The notes under the pieces are model-generated. The model ran no database searches. It worked only from the letters and a program-made list of their open reading frames with translations, and had not been told where the DNA came from. From assembly GCF_025698545.1 (NCBI RefSeq), contig NC_068569.1, forward strand, positions 4,526,001 to 4,590,000: a stretch of DNA of 64,000 bases, written 5' to 3'. The position numbers and the translations under genes were made by a program. Each line of letters begins with the position of its first letter. Positions within the stretch are counted from its first letter, which is position 1. Below are positions 50,625 to 62,500 of the stretch, piece after piece. This DNA is from Gossypium raimondii. Taxonomy: Eukaryota; Streptophyta; Magnoliopsida; Malvales; Malvaceae.

Positions 50625-53600
50625 ATGGAATATCGATCGAGATCTATCCACAAATCCACCTCCATCATGATCTCCGCCATCCTCTTCCTCTTTCTGATCC
50701 ACACCTCTCATTGCTTCTACCTTCCTGGTGTCGCCCCCGAGGACTTCCAAAAGGTCGCCTTCTCCTTTGTTTTCTCTTTCTCTTTCGCTTTCTTGCTTAA
50801 TATTTTTTTACACATTTGATCTGTTTTTAATTTCGCATCTTCGCTTTGACGTCTTTGTTAATACGATCGTATAGGACCATTATGAGAAGGGAATTAATGA
50901 AAACTTTGTGCGCGAAAATGACGGCTTTATAGTTCTTGTTTCTGATTCAGATGCTTCTTTGAAATTTGAATAGATTTTGTTAACAAAAGCTTCATTTCAC
51001 TTGATGATTTCTTTAACCTTCGTTTGTTCTTTTATTCAAAACCGCATAGCATGCGTTCTTTTAGTTGATTTCTAATTTTATGCCATGTTTTTTGAATTTC
51101 TCCGCGGCATCTGCCACCGTACTTTATGTGGATCGAGTTGTCTAATGCAATTTAGAATAATTATTAATTTAGGAACTGTGTTCCCGAAAGATGTTTAATT
51201 TGCACGTTACATGTGGATGTGGTTGATAATGACGCATTAAACCGCTTTAGGTTCTCACTACACAGCTGTGATTATCAATCACCACTAAGCTCAAGTATAC
51301 ACAGATGTTTAATTTAGGAACTGTGTTCCTGAAAGATGTTTAATCTGCCAACGTAGTGCTTATCATGTGGACGTGATTGATAATGACGTATTAAACCGCT
51401 TTAGGTTCTCACTACGCACATCTGTGATATTTGGGAATGTTTATTGAGAAATTATTGTGGTATTGTTAAATTATTGATTATTTTCTTGGGGTTTGCAGGG
51501 AGATCCTTTGAAAGTGAAAGTGAACAAATTGACCTCTATAAAGACACAACTTCCTTATTCATATTATTCCCTCCCTTTCTGTCCACCAAAAAAGATAGTT
51601 GACAGTGCAGAAAATCTCGGGGAAGTGCTTCGTGGTGACCGTATTGAAAACTCTCCTTATGTGGTCAGTTTTAGTATTTCTGATGATTAGCGGTTTGTTT
51701 ATTTTATGGCCGTTAACTTGTTTTCTTCTACTTGAATTAATGCAGTTTAAAATGCGTGAGCCACAAATGTGTTCTGTTCTTTGCCGGATTACACTTGATG
51801 CCAAGGCTGCAAAGCAGTTTCAGGAGAAGATTGATGATGAATATCGAGTCAATATGTATAATATTTGTTTCTTCTGACACGGAATTCATCTTTTGGACCT
51901 GTATTAATTGTTCTCAAGGTTCTTTATTCTTTTGACAGGATCCTGGATAACCTGCCCCTTGTTGTTCCCATTAGAAGATTAGATCAGGGTTCTCCTACTG
52001 TTTATCAGCTTGGTTACCATGTTGGGCTCAAAGGCCAATACACTGGGGTAAACATTATATATATGTGGCAAAGTTCCTCCTTTGTTTGAGGATGTGTTAG
52101 CTACCTTTTATGCTTACTTTGTCTGATTATGTGCAGAGCAAGGAAGAGAAAATTTTCATTCACAACCATTTGGCATTTACTGTCAAGTACCATAGGGATC
52201 CACAAACTGACTCGGCTAGGATTGTGGGATTTGAAGTTAAACCGTACAGGTTAGTTCATCTGAGCATTAGCTTTATGGTACTGTTATTTCTGGGTGTCTG
52301 TTGGCTGAGATTATAGTATCATCTTCTTGCGCATTTTCTTTTTGTTCAAAACAATGCAGCATTAAACATGAATATGAGGGGAAATGGAGTGAGAACACTC
52401 GTTTAACAACATGCGACCCCCACACTAAACACACAGTTGTTAATTCTAACACTCCGCAAGAAGTTGAAGCAAACAAGGAGATTATATTCACCTATGATGT
52501 TGAATACCAGGTGACCTCTTCAATTACAAACTTTTAAGGTTGACAATTGTAAAATTCTCTGTTCAGTGTCAATCATGAGCTGAAGAAGTTATCTACTGGA
52601 TTTAGATCATTGTTTTTGAAATAAGGTTTTGACATCAGTCACCTATGAGGTGCTAATATTCTTGTATTTTCTTGTTCTGATTTTCAGGAGAGTGATGTGA
52701 AGTGGGCATCCAGATGGGATGCATATCTTTTAATGAGTGATGACCAAATACACTGGTTTTCAATTGTCAATTCTCTGATGATTGTTCTCTTCCTTTCCGG
52801 CATGGTAGCAATGATTATGTTAAGGACACTTTACCGTGATATTTCTAAGTACAATGAACTTGAGACCCAGGAAGAAGCCCAAGAAGAGACAGGATGGAAG
52901 CTTGTACATGGGGACGTTTTCAGGCCTCCATCTAATTCTGACCTGCTCTGTGTCTATGTTGGCACCGGTATTCAATTTTTGGGCATGGTACTAGTTACCA
53001 TGATCTTTGCTGTTTTTGGATTTCTTTCCCCCTCCAACCGAGGTGGTCTGATGACAGCTATGCTCCTGCTTTGGGTCTTCATGGGCATTTTTGCTGGCTA
53101 TGCCTCTTCACGTCTATACAAAATGTTTAAAGGAACAGAGTGGAAGAAAATATCTCTAAAGACTGCATGCTTGTTCCCGGGCATTGTCTTTGCCATCTTC
53201 TTTGTCTTAAATGCTCTCATATGGGGCCAGAAGTCATCTGGGGCTGTGCCATTTGGGACAATGTTTGCTTTGGTCGTCATGTGGTTTGGAATTTCAGTTC
53301 CACTTGTTTTTGTGGGTGGTTACATTGGGTTCAAGAAGCCAGCAATTGAGGATCCGGTGAAGACAAATAAAATTCCCAGGCAAATCCCTGAGCAGGCTTG
53401 GTACATGAACCCAATTTTCTCCATTCTGATTGGAGGAATACTCCCATTTGGAGCCGTTTTCATCGAGCTTTTCTTCATTCTTACCTCAATCTGGCTGAAC
53501 CAGTTCTACTACATCTTTGGTTTCCTCTTCTTGGTCTTCATTATCCTCCTTATCACTTGTGCTGAAATAACCATTGTGCTTTGCTACTTCCAGTTGTGCA

Positions 53601-53845
53601 GTGAAGATTACCTGTGGTGGTGGAGGTCATATCTCACATCAGGTTCCTCGGCGTTATATCTCTTCCTCTACGCTACATTCTACTTCTTCACGAAGCTTGA
53701 GATCACTAAGCTGGTTTCTGGGATGCTGTATTTTGGATACATGCTAATCGCTTCATATGCATTTTTCGTGCTAACGGGCACCATTGGGTTTTATGCATGT
53801 TTTTGGTTCACAAGGCTTATCTACTCATCTGTCAAGATCGATTAA
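50625..53845 (+). CDS. Transmembrane nine (TM9SF/EMP70) protein, TMN7-9 type
   Basis: Golgi/endosomal nine-spanning membrane protein. Seven exons (50625-50753, 51499-51663, 51746-51855, 51939-52047, 52137-52249, 52360-52510, 52688-53845) join in frame to 644 residues. A signal peptide (hydrophobic [11 protein letters not shown], then [11 protein letters not shown]) leads a lumenal domain with the EMP70 signatures [13 protein letters not shown] and [14 protein letters not shown]. Nine membrane segments follow, all in the last exon, the first being the hydrophobic run after DQIHWF. The C-terminus is VKID, the KXD/E signal known from Arabidopsis EMP12 to hold the protein in the Golgi through COPI. 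By length and sequence it belongs with TMN7, 8, 9 and 10; which one is not decided here. The first intron carries a tandem duplication. Confidence 0.93.
51171..51426 (+). repeat. Tandem duplication in the first TMN intron
   Basis: About 100 bp starting AGGAACTGTGTTCCCGAAAG at 51171-51270 recurs at 51316-51426, 145 bp away. Both copies end with ACCGCTTTAGGTTCTCACTA. The copies differ by several substitutions and one insertion of about 11 bp, so the event is not very recent. Confidence 0.8.
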
Positions 53846-54540
53846 CGTGTAAAACCGGAGATGCTTTTATCATATATAATCATGATTCTTAGATTCGATC
53901 ATGTTTTCAGATGAGATAATCGCTATTGTTGTCTTAGGTTACAGTTCAAGGTTAAGATCTAATCATGCTTTCAGATATAAACTTTTAATGCTCATTTTGG
54001 GGCTGAGCTTTTATTTTTTATTATTTTTTTCTTTTTTAACGTTGATTTGGGGAATACCTCTGTTTTCCTATGTATGTTGAAAGAAACTTCTCATGTGATT
54101 CTTTTATCGAAAATTCCCTTCTGTATTACTTTCAGTAGAATTGCTGTGAAAGTTTCAGGTGGCTGAACTGATATTCTTATTATCTGTTGGTGGCGAATTC
54201 AATTTTATTATTTTTGCCCGATATAGTTGAACATAAAAACAAAGAGTTAAATTCAACAGAAGAAGAGAATTTTGTTTGATTGCAGTCCGGGCTTCTTGTT
54301 GCCAAGATGTGGCTGAACGCAGAACTCGTATTACTCATGTAGGCTGTTCAATTTCAACAGGGAGTTCCCAAAAGAGGCTTTAATCGAGTTGGTTTCATGG
54401 AAGTACAACCTACTAAAGTTCCGGTTGTTCACATCCTAACTTCATTTCCTTGACTTGCTTTGTTTTGAAAGAAATGGAATTGGAGAAAATGAGAAAGATA
54501 ATGTAATAAGATTCCTAAGGACTGATGGTAGACTTCGGAT
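53846..54540. other. TMN 3' flank
   Basis: 3' UTR of the TMN gene and spacer. No coding signal until the duplicated tail fragment that follows. Confidence 0.5.
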
Positions 54541-54663
54541 ACCTGCTGCTTAATTGCTAATCGCTTCAATTTTTTAGGTGCCAACTGGGCTGGAACTATC
54601 GGATTTTACGCTTGCTTTTGGGTCAAGCGACCCCTCCCCTCAAACCTGTCAAAATTGATAAAC
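54541..54663 (+). pseudogene. Decayed duplicate of the TMN C-terminal coding end
   Basis: About 120 bp, 0.7 kb downstream of the TMN stop, align with the end of its last exon. TGCTAATCGCTTCA is shared exactly. GGAACTATCGGATTTTACGC corresponds to GGCACCATTGGGTTTTATGC, and TGTCAAAATTGATAAAC to TGTCAAGATCGATTAAC, which spans the real stop codon. In one frame it reads [10 protein letters not shown], as in the functional gene. Frameshifts and the missing upstream part make it a relic, perhaps the last trace of a tandem TMN copy. Confidence 0.75.
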
Positions 54664-54864
54664 AGATTTTTTGCTTTGTTTCTCCTGTTCAGAAGGTGTT
54701 TTTTTTTTGGGATATGAATAACCGTGAAATTCTTACCACTACAATTTGGAAAATCACTTGAGAAGTACATGTACTATTTCGATATGATTAATTATCGTGG
54801 AAGAAAAACACTAGTAGAAATTATTATTATTGTAGAAATTAGTTATTATACATACATACTACGA

Positions 54865-55167
54865 CTACTTCCTGGGGCGAGTGTCACTGGGGTCAGCAAT
54901 ACCCGTGGTCACCTTGGCAACATCTAGGGCACTAGCTTCACGCTTTTTCCTGGTGTACAACACCGAATATCCTATGGCCGCGGTGATGAGAAGGCCGCCG
55001 ATGGTCATAGTAGTCATGGAAACCGGAAGCTTGCTCCTTTGGTGCAACACTCCTCCAGGGTGGTGTCCTGGTGGCTTCTTCGATCCTTCCAAGCCCGCTG
55101 CTCTTACCTCTTCTGGGCTCATCTTGTGGGTATCTGCGTTCTTTCTCCAGTCTTCAACTTTTGACAT
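54865..55167 (-). CDS. Small single-pass membrane protein (At4g31830-like)
   Basis: An uninterrupted 100-residue frame. The first ATG is at 55167 (MSKVEDWRKNADTHKMSPEE); the frame stays open a few codons upstream only through a TTG. It has a conserved-looking N-terminal part, a Gly/Pro/His-rich stretch (KKPPGHHPGGVLHQRSK), one membrane segment (about residues 50-71, MTTMTIGGLLITAAIGYSVL) and a basic stop-transfer YTRKKR, ending in a charged tail. It matches in size and place the uncharacterised plant transmembrane protein At4g31830. Function unknown. It converges on the TMN gene and diverges from the early nodulin-like gene, sharing a 586-bp promoter region. Confidence 0.82.
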   Translation of the reverse strand: MSKVEDWRKNADTHKMSPEEVRAAGLEGSKKPPGHHPGGVLHQRSKLPVSMTTMTIGGLLITAAIGYSVLYTRKKREASALDVAKVTTGIADPSDTRPRK

Positions 55168-55753
55168 TTTCTCTATCAACTTCAAATTTGAAATTCCATA
55201 AACTTCAATGCTTCCTTTTATTTATCTGTCAAGGGCTTAGGACAATTGAAGAGCCAACTTTGCCAGCATTTCTTGGAGAACAACACGTAGCAATTAGCGG
55301 TGGCAAGTAATCGCGTCATGCCAAGTGTTCACCCCTAGCAGATGGCAACGCAACTCACTCGTAGAACGAAAACAGCAAGTACCACAGCCCAACTTTGTTA
55401 AGAGAGCTCAAAATCCTGGGCTTGAACTGATGGGCTTTCTTTGGACCAGTCGTTAAGATCTACTTTCCCGTTCTTCGTTCAATTTAACCGTTACAATGGT
55501 TAAAGGGACAACCGGCCAGAGACAGAGACAGAGGCTCAGAGCCCAAGGGGCCAACATTAGCAGTTTAGTAGTGGCAGTGCACCATCACTGTAACGGCTAG
55601 TTTCTAATTATCTCCCCCACCTAGATTCTCACTTTCTATATAAACACAGTGATCCCCTGGACTTGCTATTCCAATCCCCAACTCGCTTTTCTCTTTCTCT
55701 TTGTCATAGCCATATCCTTCACTTGCCTTCTCTTCTCCAGACTTTGATTTCCC
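55168..55753. promoter_or_regulatory. Shared divergent promoter region, At4g31830-like / ENODL
   Basis: 586 bp between two start codons on opposite strands. On the ENODL side there is a clear TATA box, TATATAAA at 55637-55644, about 110 bp ahead of its ATG. No other coding signal. Co-regulation is possible but not shown. Confidence 0.5.
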
Positions 55754-56401
55754 ATGGATATTTTCTCAAGAAGGCTAACTTCTTCCTTTCTGTTCTTTCT
55801 ATTTCTAAGCTTTACAGAAGCTAAAGAAATCTTGGTTGGTGGGAAGACAGACGCCTGGAAGATTCCATCATCTGAATCAGATTCTCTCAACAGATGGGCT
55901 GAAAAATCCCGCTTCCGCATCGGCGACTCTCTCGGTAATAAAATAAGCCTACTTTCTTGCCATCCTTAAATACAATGCTACACTTCACTTTATAGTGCTT
56001 TCCTTTTTCTTCACATTTTTTTCCTAAATCCTTTTTGGTGTTTATATGTTGCAGCGTGGAAATATGATGGTGGCAAAGACTCAGTGCTGCAAGTGACTAA
56101 GGAGGCTTATGCAAGCTGCAATACCTCAAACTCAATTGCAGAGTACAAGGATGGGAACACCAAGGTTAAGCTTGATAGGTCAGGGCCATTTTACTTCATC
56201 AGTGGAGCAAAGGGTCACTGCGAGCAAGGCCAAAAGTTGCACGTTGTTGTATTGTCTCAAAAGCATAGGTACACTGGAATCTCCCCAGCACCTTCTCCGG
56301 CAGAAATTGAGGGTCCTGCCATTGCTCCTACCAGCAGTGCTGCTGGGTTGAAGGCTGGTTTCTTGGTCACACTGGGGGTTGTGGTCTTGGGGTTGTTCTG
56401 A
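55754..56401 (+). CDS. ENODL15: Early nodulin-like protein (GPI-anchored phytocyanin-like AGP)
   Basis: Cell-surface glycoprotein. Two exons (55754-55934, 56055-56401) join in frame to 175 residues. It has a signal peptide (SSFLFFLFLSFTEA), then a plastocyanin-like domain (ILVGGKTDAWKIP to KLHVVVL) with the disulphide cysteines YASCN and GHCEQGQ. Type I copper ligands are mostly lost: the ligand cysteine position reads FYFIS and the first histidine is replaced in KYDGGKDSVLQV, as usual for ENODLs. The tail has arabinogalactan-type PAPSPAEIEGPAIAP and ends in a hydrophobic GPI-anchor signal (AGFLVTLGVVVLGLF). By position it corresponds to ENODL15 (At4g31840), with ENODL13 and 14 on duplicate segments. 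ENODL11-15 act at the pollen tube-synergid boundary in Arabidopsis. Confidence 0.88.
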
Positions 56402-57098
56402 GATGTGAGGGTAGTTTTGGTTTTGGGAGAGAGTTTGGATTTTTCAAATCCACGAGAGATTATTTCATTTTGCTTTTAATGTTGTTGAATGTCTCACCAA
56501 ATTGGTGACAATTTGGAGTCATTTATCGATTCATCAAAGAGTCTATAAGACCCAACATGATTCTAAAAAATACGGCTTCAGAAGAATTTATAAGATTTAC
56601 TCCATTAAAAATAAATATATTCAGACAGTACAATGCTTGAAAGAAATAAATTAATAATACACATCAAGTTCAACTGTAACTGAAAGATCTAAATGTTCAC
56701 TTGCTGCCTATAACCTGTCCCATGCAACTGAACCGAATCTGTGAGACGAAAAAGAGAAACAACATACAATTTAGCTTCTTGTGAATAAATCAGGCAGGCT
56801 ACAAAGCATTTACGCATACAAATCAAAGTTGTGGTTGGCTTATTTAGGATGCGAGGAAAATGGAAATAGATACAAATCAAGCAGGCTGCGCATTTAGGCA
56901 TATACAAATCAAAGTTGTGGTTGGCTATAGAATGTGAGGAAATAGAATGCATATGGTTAAACTCCCACCCACCTTATGAATATTTTTATAGCATAGCACG
57001 TCCAATAAAGATACAACGCATTCGGGAATATGCAACTAGGAAGTAAAAGAACACTAAGAGGTAATATGACCATGTAATTGTAAGGAACACCTGGAGTA
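56402..57098. other. Convergent 3' spacer, ENODL / C1D
   Basis: Expected 3' UTRs of both genes. A short direct repeat is visible: the word CAAATCAAAGTTGTGGTTGGCT occurs at about 56819 and again near 56905, with GCAGGCTGC-like sequence between. No coding signal. Confidence 0.5.
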
Positions 57099-57334
57099 TC
57101 AGGACAGAGGCAAGTCATCATCTGAAGCATCATGAACCTGTAGAGGCCCCTTAAAACCATCTTTTTTATCACCAAAAAGCTCACGAGCTGCCTTCTCAAG
57201 GAATTCTTTAGCAGCATCTTCAACAGATTGTTTTTCAGAGGATTGATATTTTCTCTTCTTTTTAACATTACTACCAGAATATTTTATCGTTGGCCCCTCC
57301 CCTTTACTGATTTGCCTCATACTTTGCCTCTGCT

Positions 57335-57371
<37 letters not shown>

Positions 57372-58379
57372 CTCTTAGAAAACAAGACAAAACCAAGCAC
57401 TCAGAGCAACCACAAAAGAAGTGAACCATCAATTACCAGGGGTCAGGTCTGGTAACGAATGCTCAATGAAACGGGTTGCGGCCTGAGAGTTCAAGGTGGT
57501 TGAAGGTCGCAACGGTGCTTCAAGAACAGACATACTTATGTTAGAATGTGATACAAATAGTTAATTCCAAAATTAAAGCAAATGTGGAATAATGGAATCT
57601 TATACTTCTGAATCGACGCATCGGCTACTGAGCATATACGGAAAGGAATGAGAGAAAACAATGTACCTTTACTTAAGTCTATGAACCGCTCTAGCTTCTC
57701 TTGATACAAGCTTAATCTCTCCTAGATATGGAAACCAAAACAGGATAGAAAAATTAAGCCACAATGCCAATTGAACTTTAGAACAGACAAATGAGACAAT
57801 CAACTAATGATATCCTAACGTTTTTCGAAAATAAATAGATAATGATATCTCAATGTTAAAACAAACACTAGAGATGCTCTTAATTCCCAATAAATGAAGC
57901 AATATCATCTAAAACAAACTTAACATCAAATCTAAAGATGCCACCCAACAAGGAGACCCATACATATAAACAAACCCAGAATGTAGAAGTACAAATTCAA
58001 GTTTTAAACGAGACGTACAAGCTCTGATTTAATAGGATGTTCATCTGGGTGCACTCCACTGCATCTCAACTTCACTGCAGAAAAAAAGATCAATAAAAAG
58101 CTTAGCATTTAAAACACACATAGAAATAATTAACACGAAAATCAAATCCCGAACAAGTAAATAGAAATTACAAGCGAAAAGAGTAGTGGTGGCTTTGGCA
58201 AGGGTGAAGAAAGCCTGAGCGCGTTGAAGAGGGGGCATTTGAGCAAGGACATCGGGGTCAGAGAGGGACAAGAATTCGAGCAAATGGGTCCTTAGGTTTT
58301 CAACGTTTACTAGCGTTGTCTTCACTGAATTCATCACAGATTCAGGGATGGCTGAGCTCCCTCTTTCACCTCCTTCCAT
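57099..58379 (-). CDS. C1D/Rrp47 (Sas10/Utp3/C1D) family exosome cofactor
   Basis: Nuclear RNA-binding cofactor expected to link the Rrp6 exonuclease to the exosome in rRNA and snoRNA processing. Five exons (58379-58172, 58074-58019, 57721-57667, 57517-57437, 57334-57099) join in frame to 211 residues. The Sas10/C1D helical domain spans about residues 15-90, with MPPLQRAQAFFTLAKATTTL and KLRCSGVHPDEHPIKSELER, the latter a close family hallmark. The C-terminal half is basic (KKKRKY) and ends acidic (DASDDDLPLS). The acceptor of the last exon is preceded by a (GT)n microsatellite instead of a normal pyrimidine tract. It matches At5g25080 by family and position. It diverges from the PPR gene. 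Confidence 0.88.
57338..57367. repeat. (CA)n microsatellite at a splice acceptor
   Basis: About 15 CA units on the plus strand (GT on the gene strand) inside the last C1D intron. The repeat runs straight into the GCAG acceptor, so it occupies the whole polypyrimidine-tract position. Confidence 0.95.
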
Positions 58380-59397
58380 ATTTGGTGGGTGTTCAAGATT
58401 CAGACGTCACCCTTTCTCTTTGGTGGGTGCTGACAACTTCTAAGATATGCAAATTGCTAGGGCTGAAGGGATTATTAGAGCAAAAGCCAGAGAGGTTTAT
58501 GGCCGCAGTTAGGTTTACTATGGATTTGTTGTGATTGTTATAAACACAGATTAAAAATTATTAATTATTTTAAAAACTATTTTAAATAAAATTCTTAAGT
58601 TGCGTAAGCTTAGATAAAAATAATTATTTTTTAATTTATATTATTATTAAAAGTTTTATACAATTGCAAATACAAGTGTAGAAATTAATACAAGCTAAAC
58701 TAAAATCAATAAAGAATTAATTAGACTAAAAGACTCAGAAACTTACACTAACATATAAATCTACATAGCAGGGCTGTCCTAAAACCTCCCCATTTACTTA
58801 TTGATTTTTGGTCAAAATTTACTATTAATCCCTGTACTTTTATAAAATTTAGAGATTTAATTCTTACACTTTCAAAGTTAAAATTTAATATCATCTTTTC
58901 AATTAAAATTCTAATCCGATTGTTATTGTTGTTAGTCATTTTGTCAAAAATTTTCATTTTTCAAGCTTATTTTCTGTGATCATATACCAATTAAATTGAA
59001 TAAATTTTAATAAAAAGAATTTTGATTTTAGTGATTAGACGTTTTAAATAAAAACAAAGGAATTTAATTTATAAAATTTTAAATATGCAAAATAAATCAC
59101 AAGTTTTATCCTAATAGTTTTTACATAAACTTTTAAAAAAACGGGGGAGAAAAAACAGTCTTTTTACAATTGAGAGAAATAATTTAATCTTACAGAGGAA
59201 AAAAAAAACAAGAAATAGGAGAAAGGACAGTAAAAATGGAAGAGATAATGCCAAAGAAGAGAAGAAAAATCTGAAGGGCCTAAATTCTGCGGTCAGAGAA
59301 ACCAATGCCCAATCTCTCTACTTGAAAATATCCGAACTTCACTTTGTCCAAATTCGCTAACTCTCCTTCTCTCTCTCTCTCGAAGCAGATATTTTAG
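58380..59397. other. Divergent spacer, C1D / PGR3
   Basis: Promoters for both genes. An AT-rich dispersed repeat fragment sits at about 58785-59000 (ATTAATCCCTGTACTTTTAT, TTTAGAGATTTAATTC), similar in style to the elements at 23.9 and 40.3 kb. A CT-rich leader precedes PGR3 at 59361-59381. Confidence 0.5.
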
Positions 59398-59504
59398 GTA
59401 AGCAGATGCCTTCTTCTCTATCTTTACGTTTTCATGCTCTTTCAAAGAAAATGCGAAGTGACCAATCTCTGATTACTCTCTATTGATTCTCGGTTTGTTG
59501 GCAG
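59398..59504 (+). other. Probable 5' UTR intron of PGR3
   Basis: TTTTAG is followed by a GTAAGC donor at 59398, and GTTGGCAG ends an acceptor at 59504, 10 bases ahead of the start codon. The leader before the donor is CT-rich, as in plant 5' UTRs. Inferred from splice motifs only. Confidence 0.55.
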
Positions 59505-59514
59505 TTACCCTCTA

Positions 59515-62500
59515 ATGACTGTTTTAATACTTTGCTCGATGTCTGCTTGCTGTAATAGTCTCAATTATAGTTGTGTTTTAGTTGATAGTAAAGTCTCCGC
59601 TTTTAGCCATAAAAATGTTTCCTTTGGAGGTAGAAAGATTGGGAAGTTTAAGGTTTTTCCAGATGGATATATGGTGTCTTGGAAGAAACGGAGAAAACAG
59701 CAATTGAGATTCTACGTGATGAAAAATTCATGTGAAATGGTGTTGGCAAATGGGAAGTGCAGAAATAGCTTGTCTTCCAATGAAGTTTCAAGGGTTCTCA
59801 AGTCGATTTCGGACCCAAAATCTGCTTTTTCTTACTTTGAGTCAGTTGCAGAGTTGCCCAATGTTGTTCACACCACAGAAACTTGTAATCATATGCTTGA
59901 AGTCTTGAGAGTTCATAGAATGGTGGGAGAAATGCGTTTTGTATTTGAATTTATGCAAAAGCAAATCATCAGGAGGGATTTGAATACATACTTGACTGTT
60001 TTTAAGGGTCTTGATATCAGAGGTGGGCTTCGGCAAGCACCATTTGGACTTGAAAGAATGAGGGATGCAGGGATTGTTCTGAACGCATATTCATATAATG
60101 GATTGATCCATTTGCTACTTCAATCTGGGTTAGTAAGGGAGGCTCTACAGATTTATAGAAGAATGGTCTCCGAAGGTCTAAAGCCTAGTCTTAAAACTTA
60201 CTCAGCTCTCATGGTAGCTTCTGGGAAGAGAAGAGATATTGGAACGGTTATGGATTTGCTAGAAGAGATGGAATCTCTGGGATTGAAGCCAAACGTTTAC
60301 ACTTTTACAATATGCATTAGAGTGCTTGGTAGGGCTGGGAAAATTGATGAGGCATTTGGGATTTTGAAGAGAATGGATGATCTGGGGTGTGGACCTGATG
60401 TTGTTACTTATACTGTTCTCATTGATGCTCTTTGTAATACTGGGAGACTTGGTCAAGCCAAGGAAATATTCCTAAAGATGAAAGCTAGCAGCCATAAACC
60501 TGACAGAGTAACCTACATTACTTTGTTGGACAAGTTTAGTGACTCTGGGGACGTGGACTTGGTGAAAGAATTTTGGAATGAAATGAAAGCTGATGGTTAT
60601 GCTCCTGATGTGGTTACTTGCACCATACTTATCGATGCTTTCTGCAAAGTTGGAAATTTAGATGAAGCTTTTGATATGTTGGAGGTCATGAGGGAGCAAG
60701 GGGTCTCCCCCAATCTTCATACTTACAACACATTAATCTGTGGACTATTGAGGCTAAATAGGGTTGGTGAGGCTTTGGAACTTTTTACTAATCTGGAATC
60801 TCTAGGCATTAAACCTACTGCTTTTACTTACATACTTTTCATTAACTATTATGGAAAGTCTGGTGACCATGGTGAAGCTCTCAAGACCTTCAAGAAGATG
60901 AAGGCTAGAGGAATTGTTCCTAATGTTATTGCTTGCAATGCATCTTTGTATAGTCTTGCTCAAGCAGGGAGGCTTAGTGAAGCAAAAGCTATTTTCAATG
61001 AGCTTAAAAGTAGCGGGCTTGCTCCAGATTCAGTTACCTACAACATGATGGTGAAGTGCTACAGTAAAGTTGGGCAAGTAGATGATGCCATCAAGTTACT
61101 CTCTGAGATGTTGGAAAATCAGTGTGAGCCTGATGTAATGATCATTAATTCCTTGATTGACATGCTTTTCAAGGCCGGACGAGTGGATGAGGCATGGGTA
61201 ATGTTTCATAAAATGAAGGAAATGGCGCTTGTCCCTTCTGTTGTGACCTACAACACATTAATATCTGGATTAGGGAAAGAAGGTCAAGTCAAAAAGGCAA
61301 TTGAATTGTTCGAGAGTATGACCAGACATGGGTGTCGCCCTAACACAATAACTTTCAACATCCTGTTGGATTGCCTTTGCAAGAACGATGAGGTTGATTT
61401 GGCTTTGAAAATGCTGTACAAAATGACACCAGGGAACTGTGCTCCTGATGTTCTGACTTATAACACTATCATTTATGGCTTTATTAAAGCAAACAGAGTT
61501 AAGGATGCAATTTGGGTCTTTCATCAGATGAAGAAGTTGCTTTACCCTGACTATGTGACTTTGTGCACCCTTCTTCCTGGTGTTGTTAAGGATGGGCAGC
61601 TTATGGATGCCTTCAAGATTGCTCAGGACTTTATTCATCAAGATGGGATTGATACAAACGGGTCATTTTGGGAAGATTTAATGAGTGGGATCTTGACGGA
61701 AGCTGGAATGGATAAAGCTGTACGATTTGCTGAGACATTGGCATCCAATAAGATCTGTAAGGATGAGTCTATTTTGTTGCCTCTAATTAGAAATCTGTGT
61801 AGGCATAAAAAAGCTGTTTTTGCCAGAGAATTGTTTGCAAATTTCACAAAAAATATGGGGGTTATCGCAACACCAACAGCATATAATTTGTTAATCGATG
61901 GACTACTTGACGTCCATATCACTGAAATGGCTTGGGAACTTTTTGAAGAGATGAAGAGCATTGGTTGTTCTCCGGATATTTCCACCTATAACTTGTTGAT
62001 TGATGCTTGTGGGAAGTCTGGTCAAACTGATAAACTCTTTGAAGTGTATGAAGAGATGACTTTTCGTGGATGTAAGCCTAATACTATAACTCACAATATA
62101 GTCCTCTCTGGTCTTGCAAAATCGAACAACATAGAGAAGGCTATGAATATGTATTATGATCTCATAAGTGGTGATTTCCGTCCAACTCCCTGTACATATG
62201 GGCCTCTTATAGATGGACTTCTTAAATTGGGAAGACTGGAGGATGCAAAGCAATTGTTTGAGGAGATGGAAGAATATGGATGCAAAGCTAATTGCGCTAT
62301 TTATAATATTCTTATAAATGGATATGGAAAAGCTGGTGATGTAGATACCGCTTGTGACTTATTTAAAAGGATGGCTAAAGAGGGGATAAGACCAGACTTG
62401 AAGTCCTACACCATTCTTGTGGATTGCCTCTGTTTGGTCGGAAGAGTTGATGATGCATTGCACTATTTTGAGGAAATGAAGTTAACTGGCCTTGATCCAG

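Noticed and set aside
50238-50750. 170-codon minus-strand reading frame
   Set aside because: It lies antisense to the TMN leader and first exon. Its Glu/Arg-rich composition comes from the CT-rich leader, and it has no domain.
59842-62253. Minus-strand frames of 64-123 codons inside PGR3
   Set aside because: Antisense shadows of the PPR repeats, without independent coding evidence.
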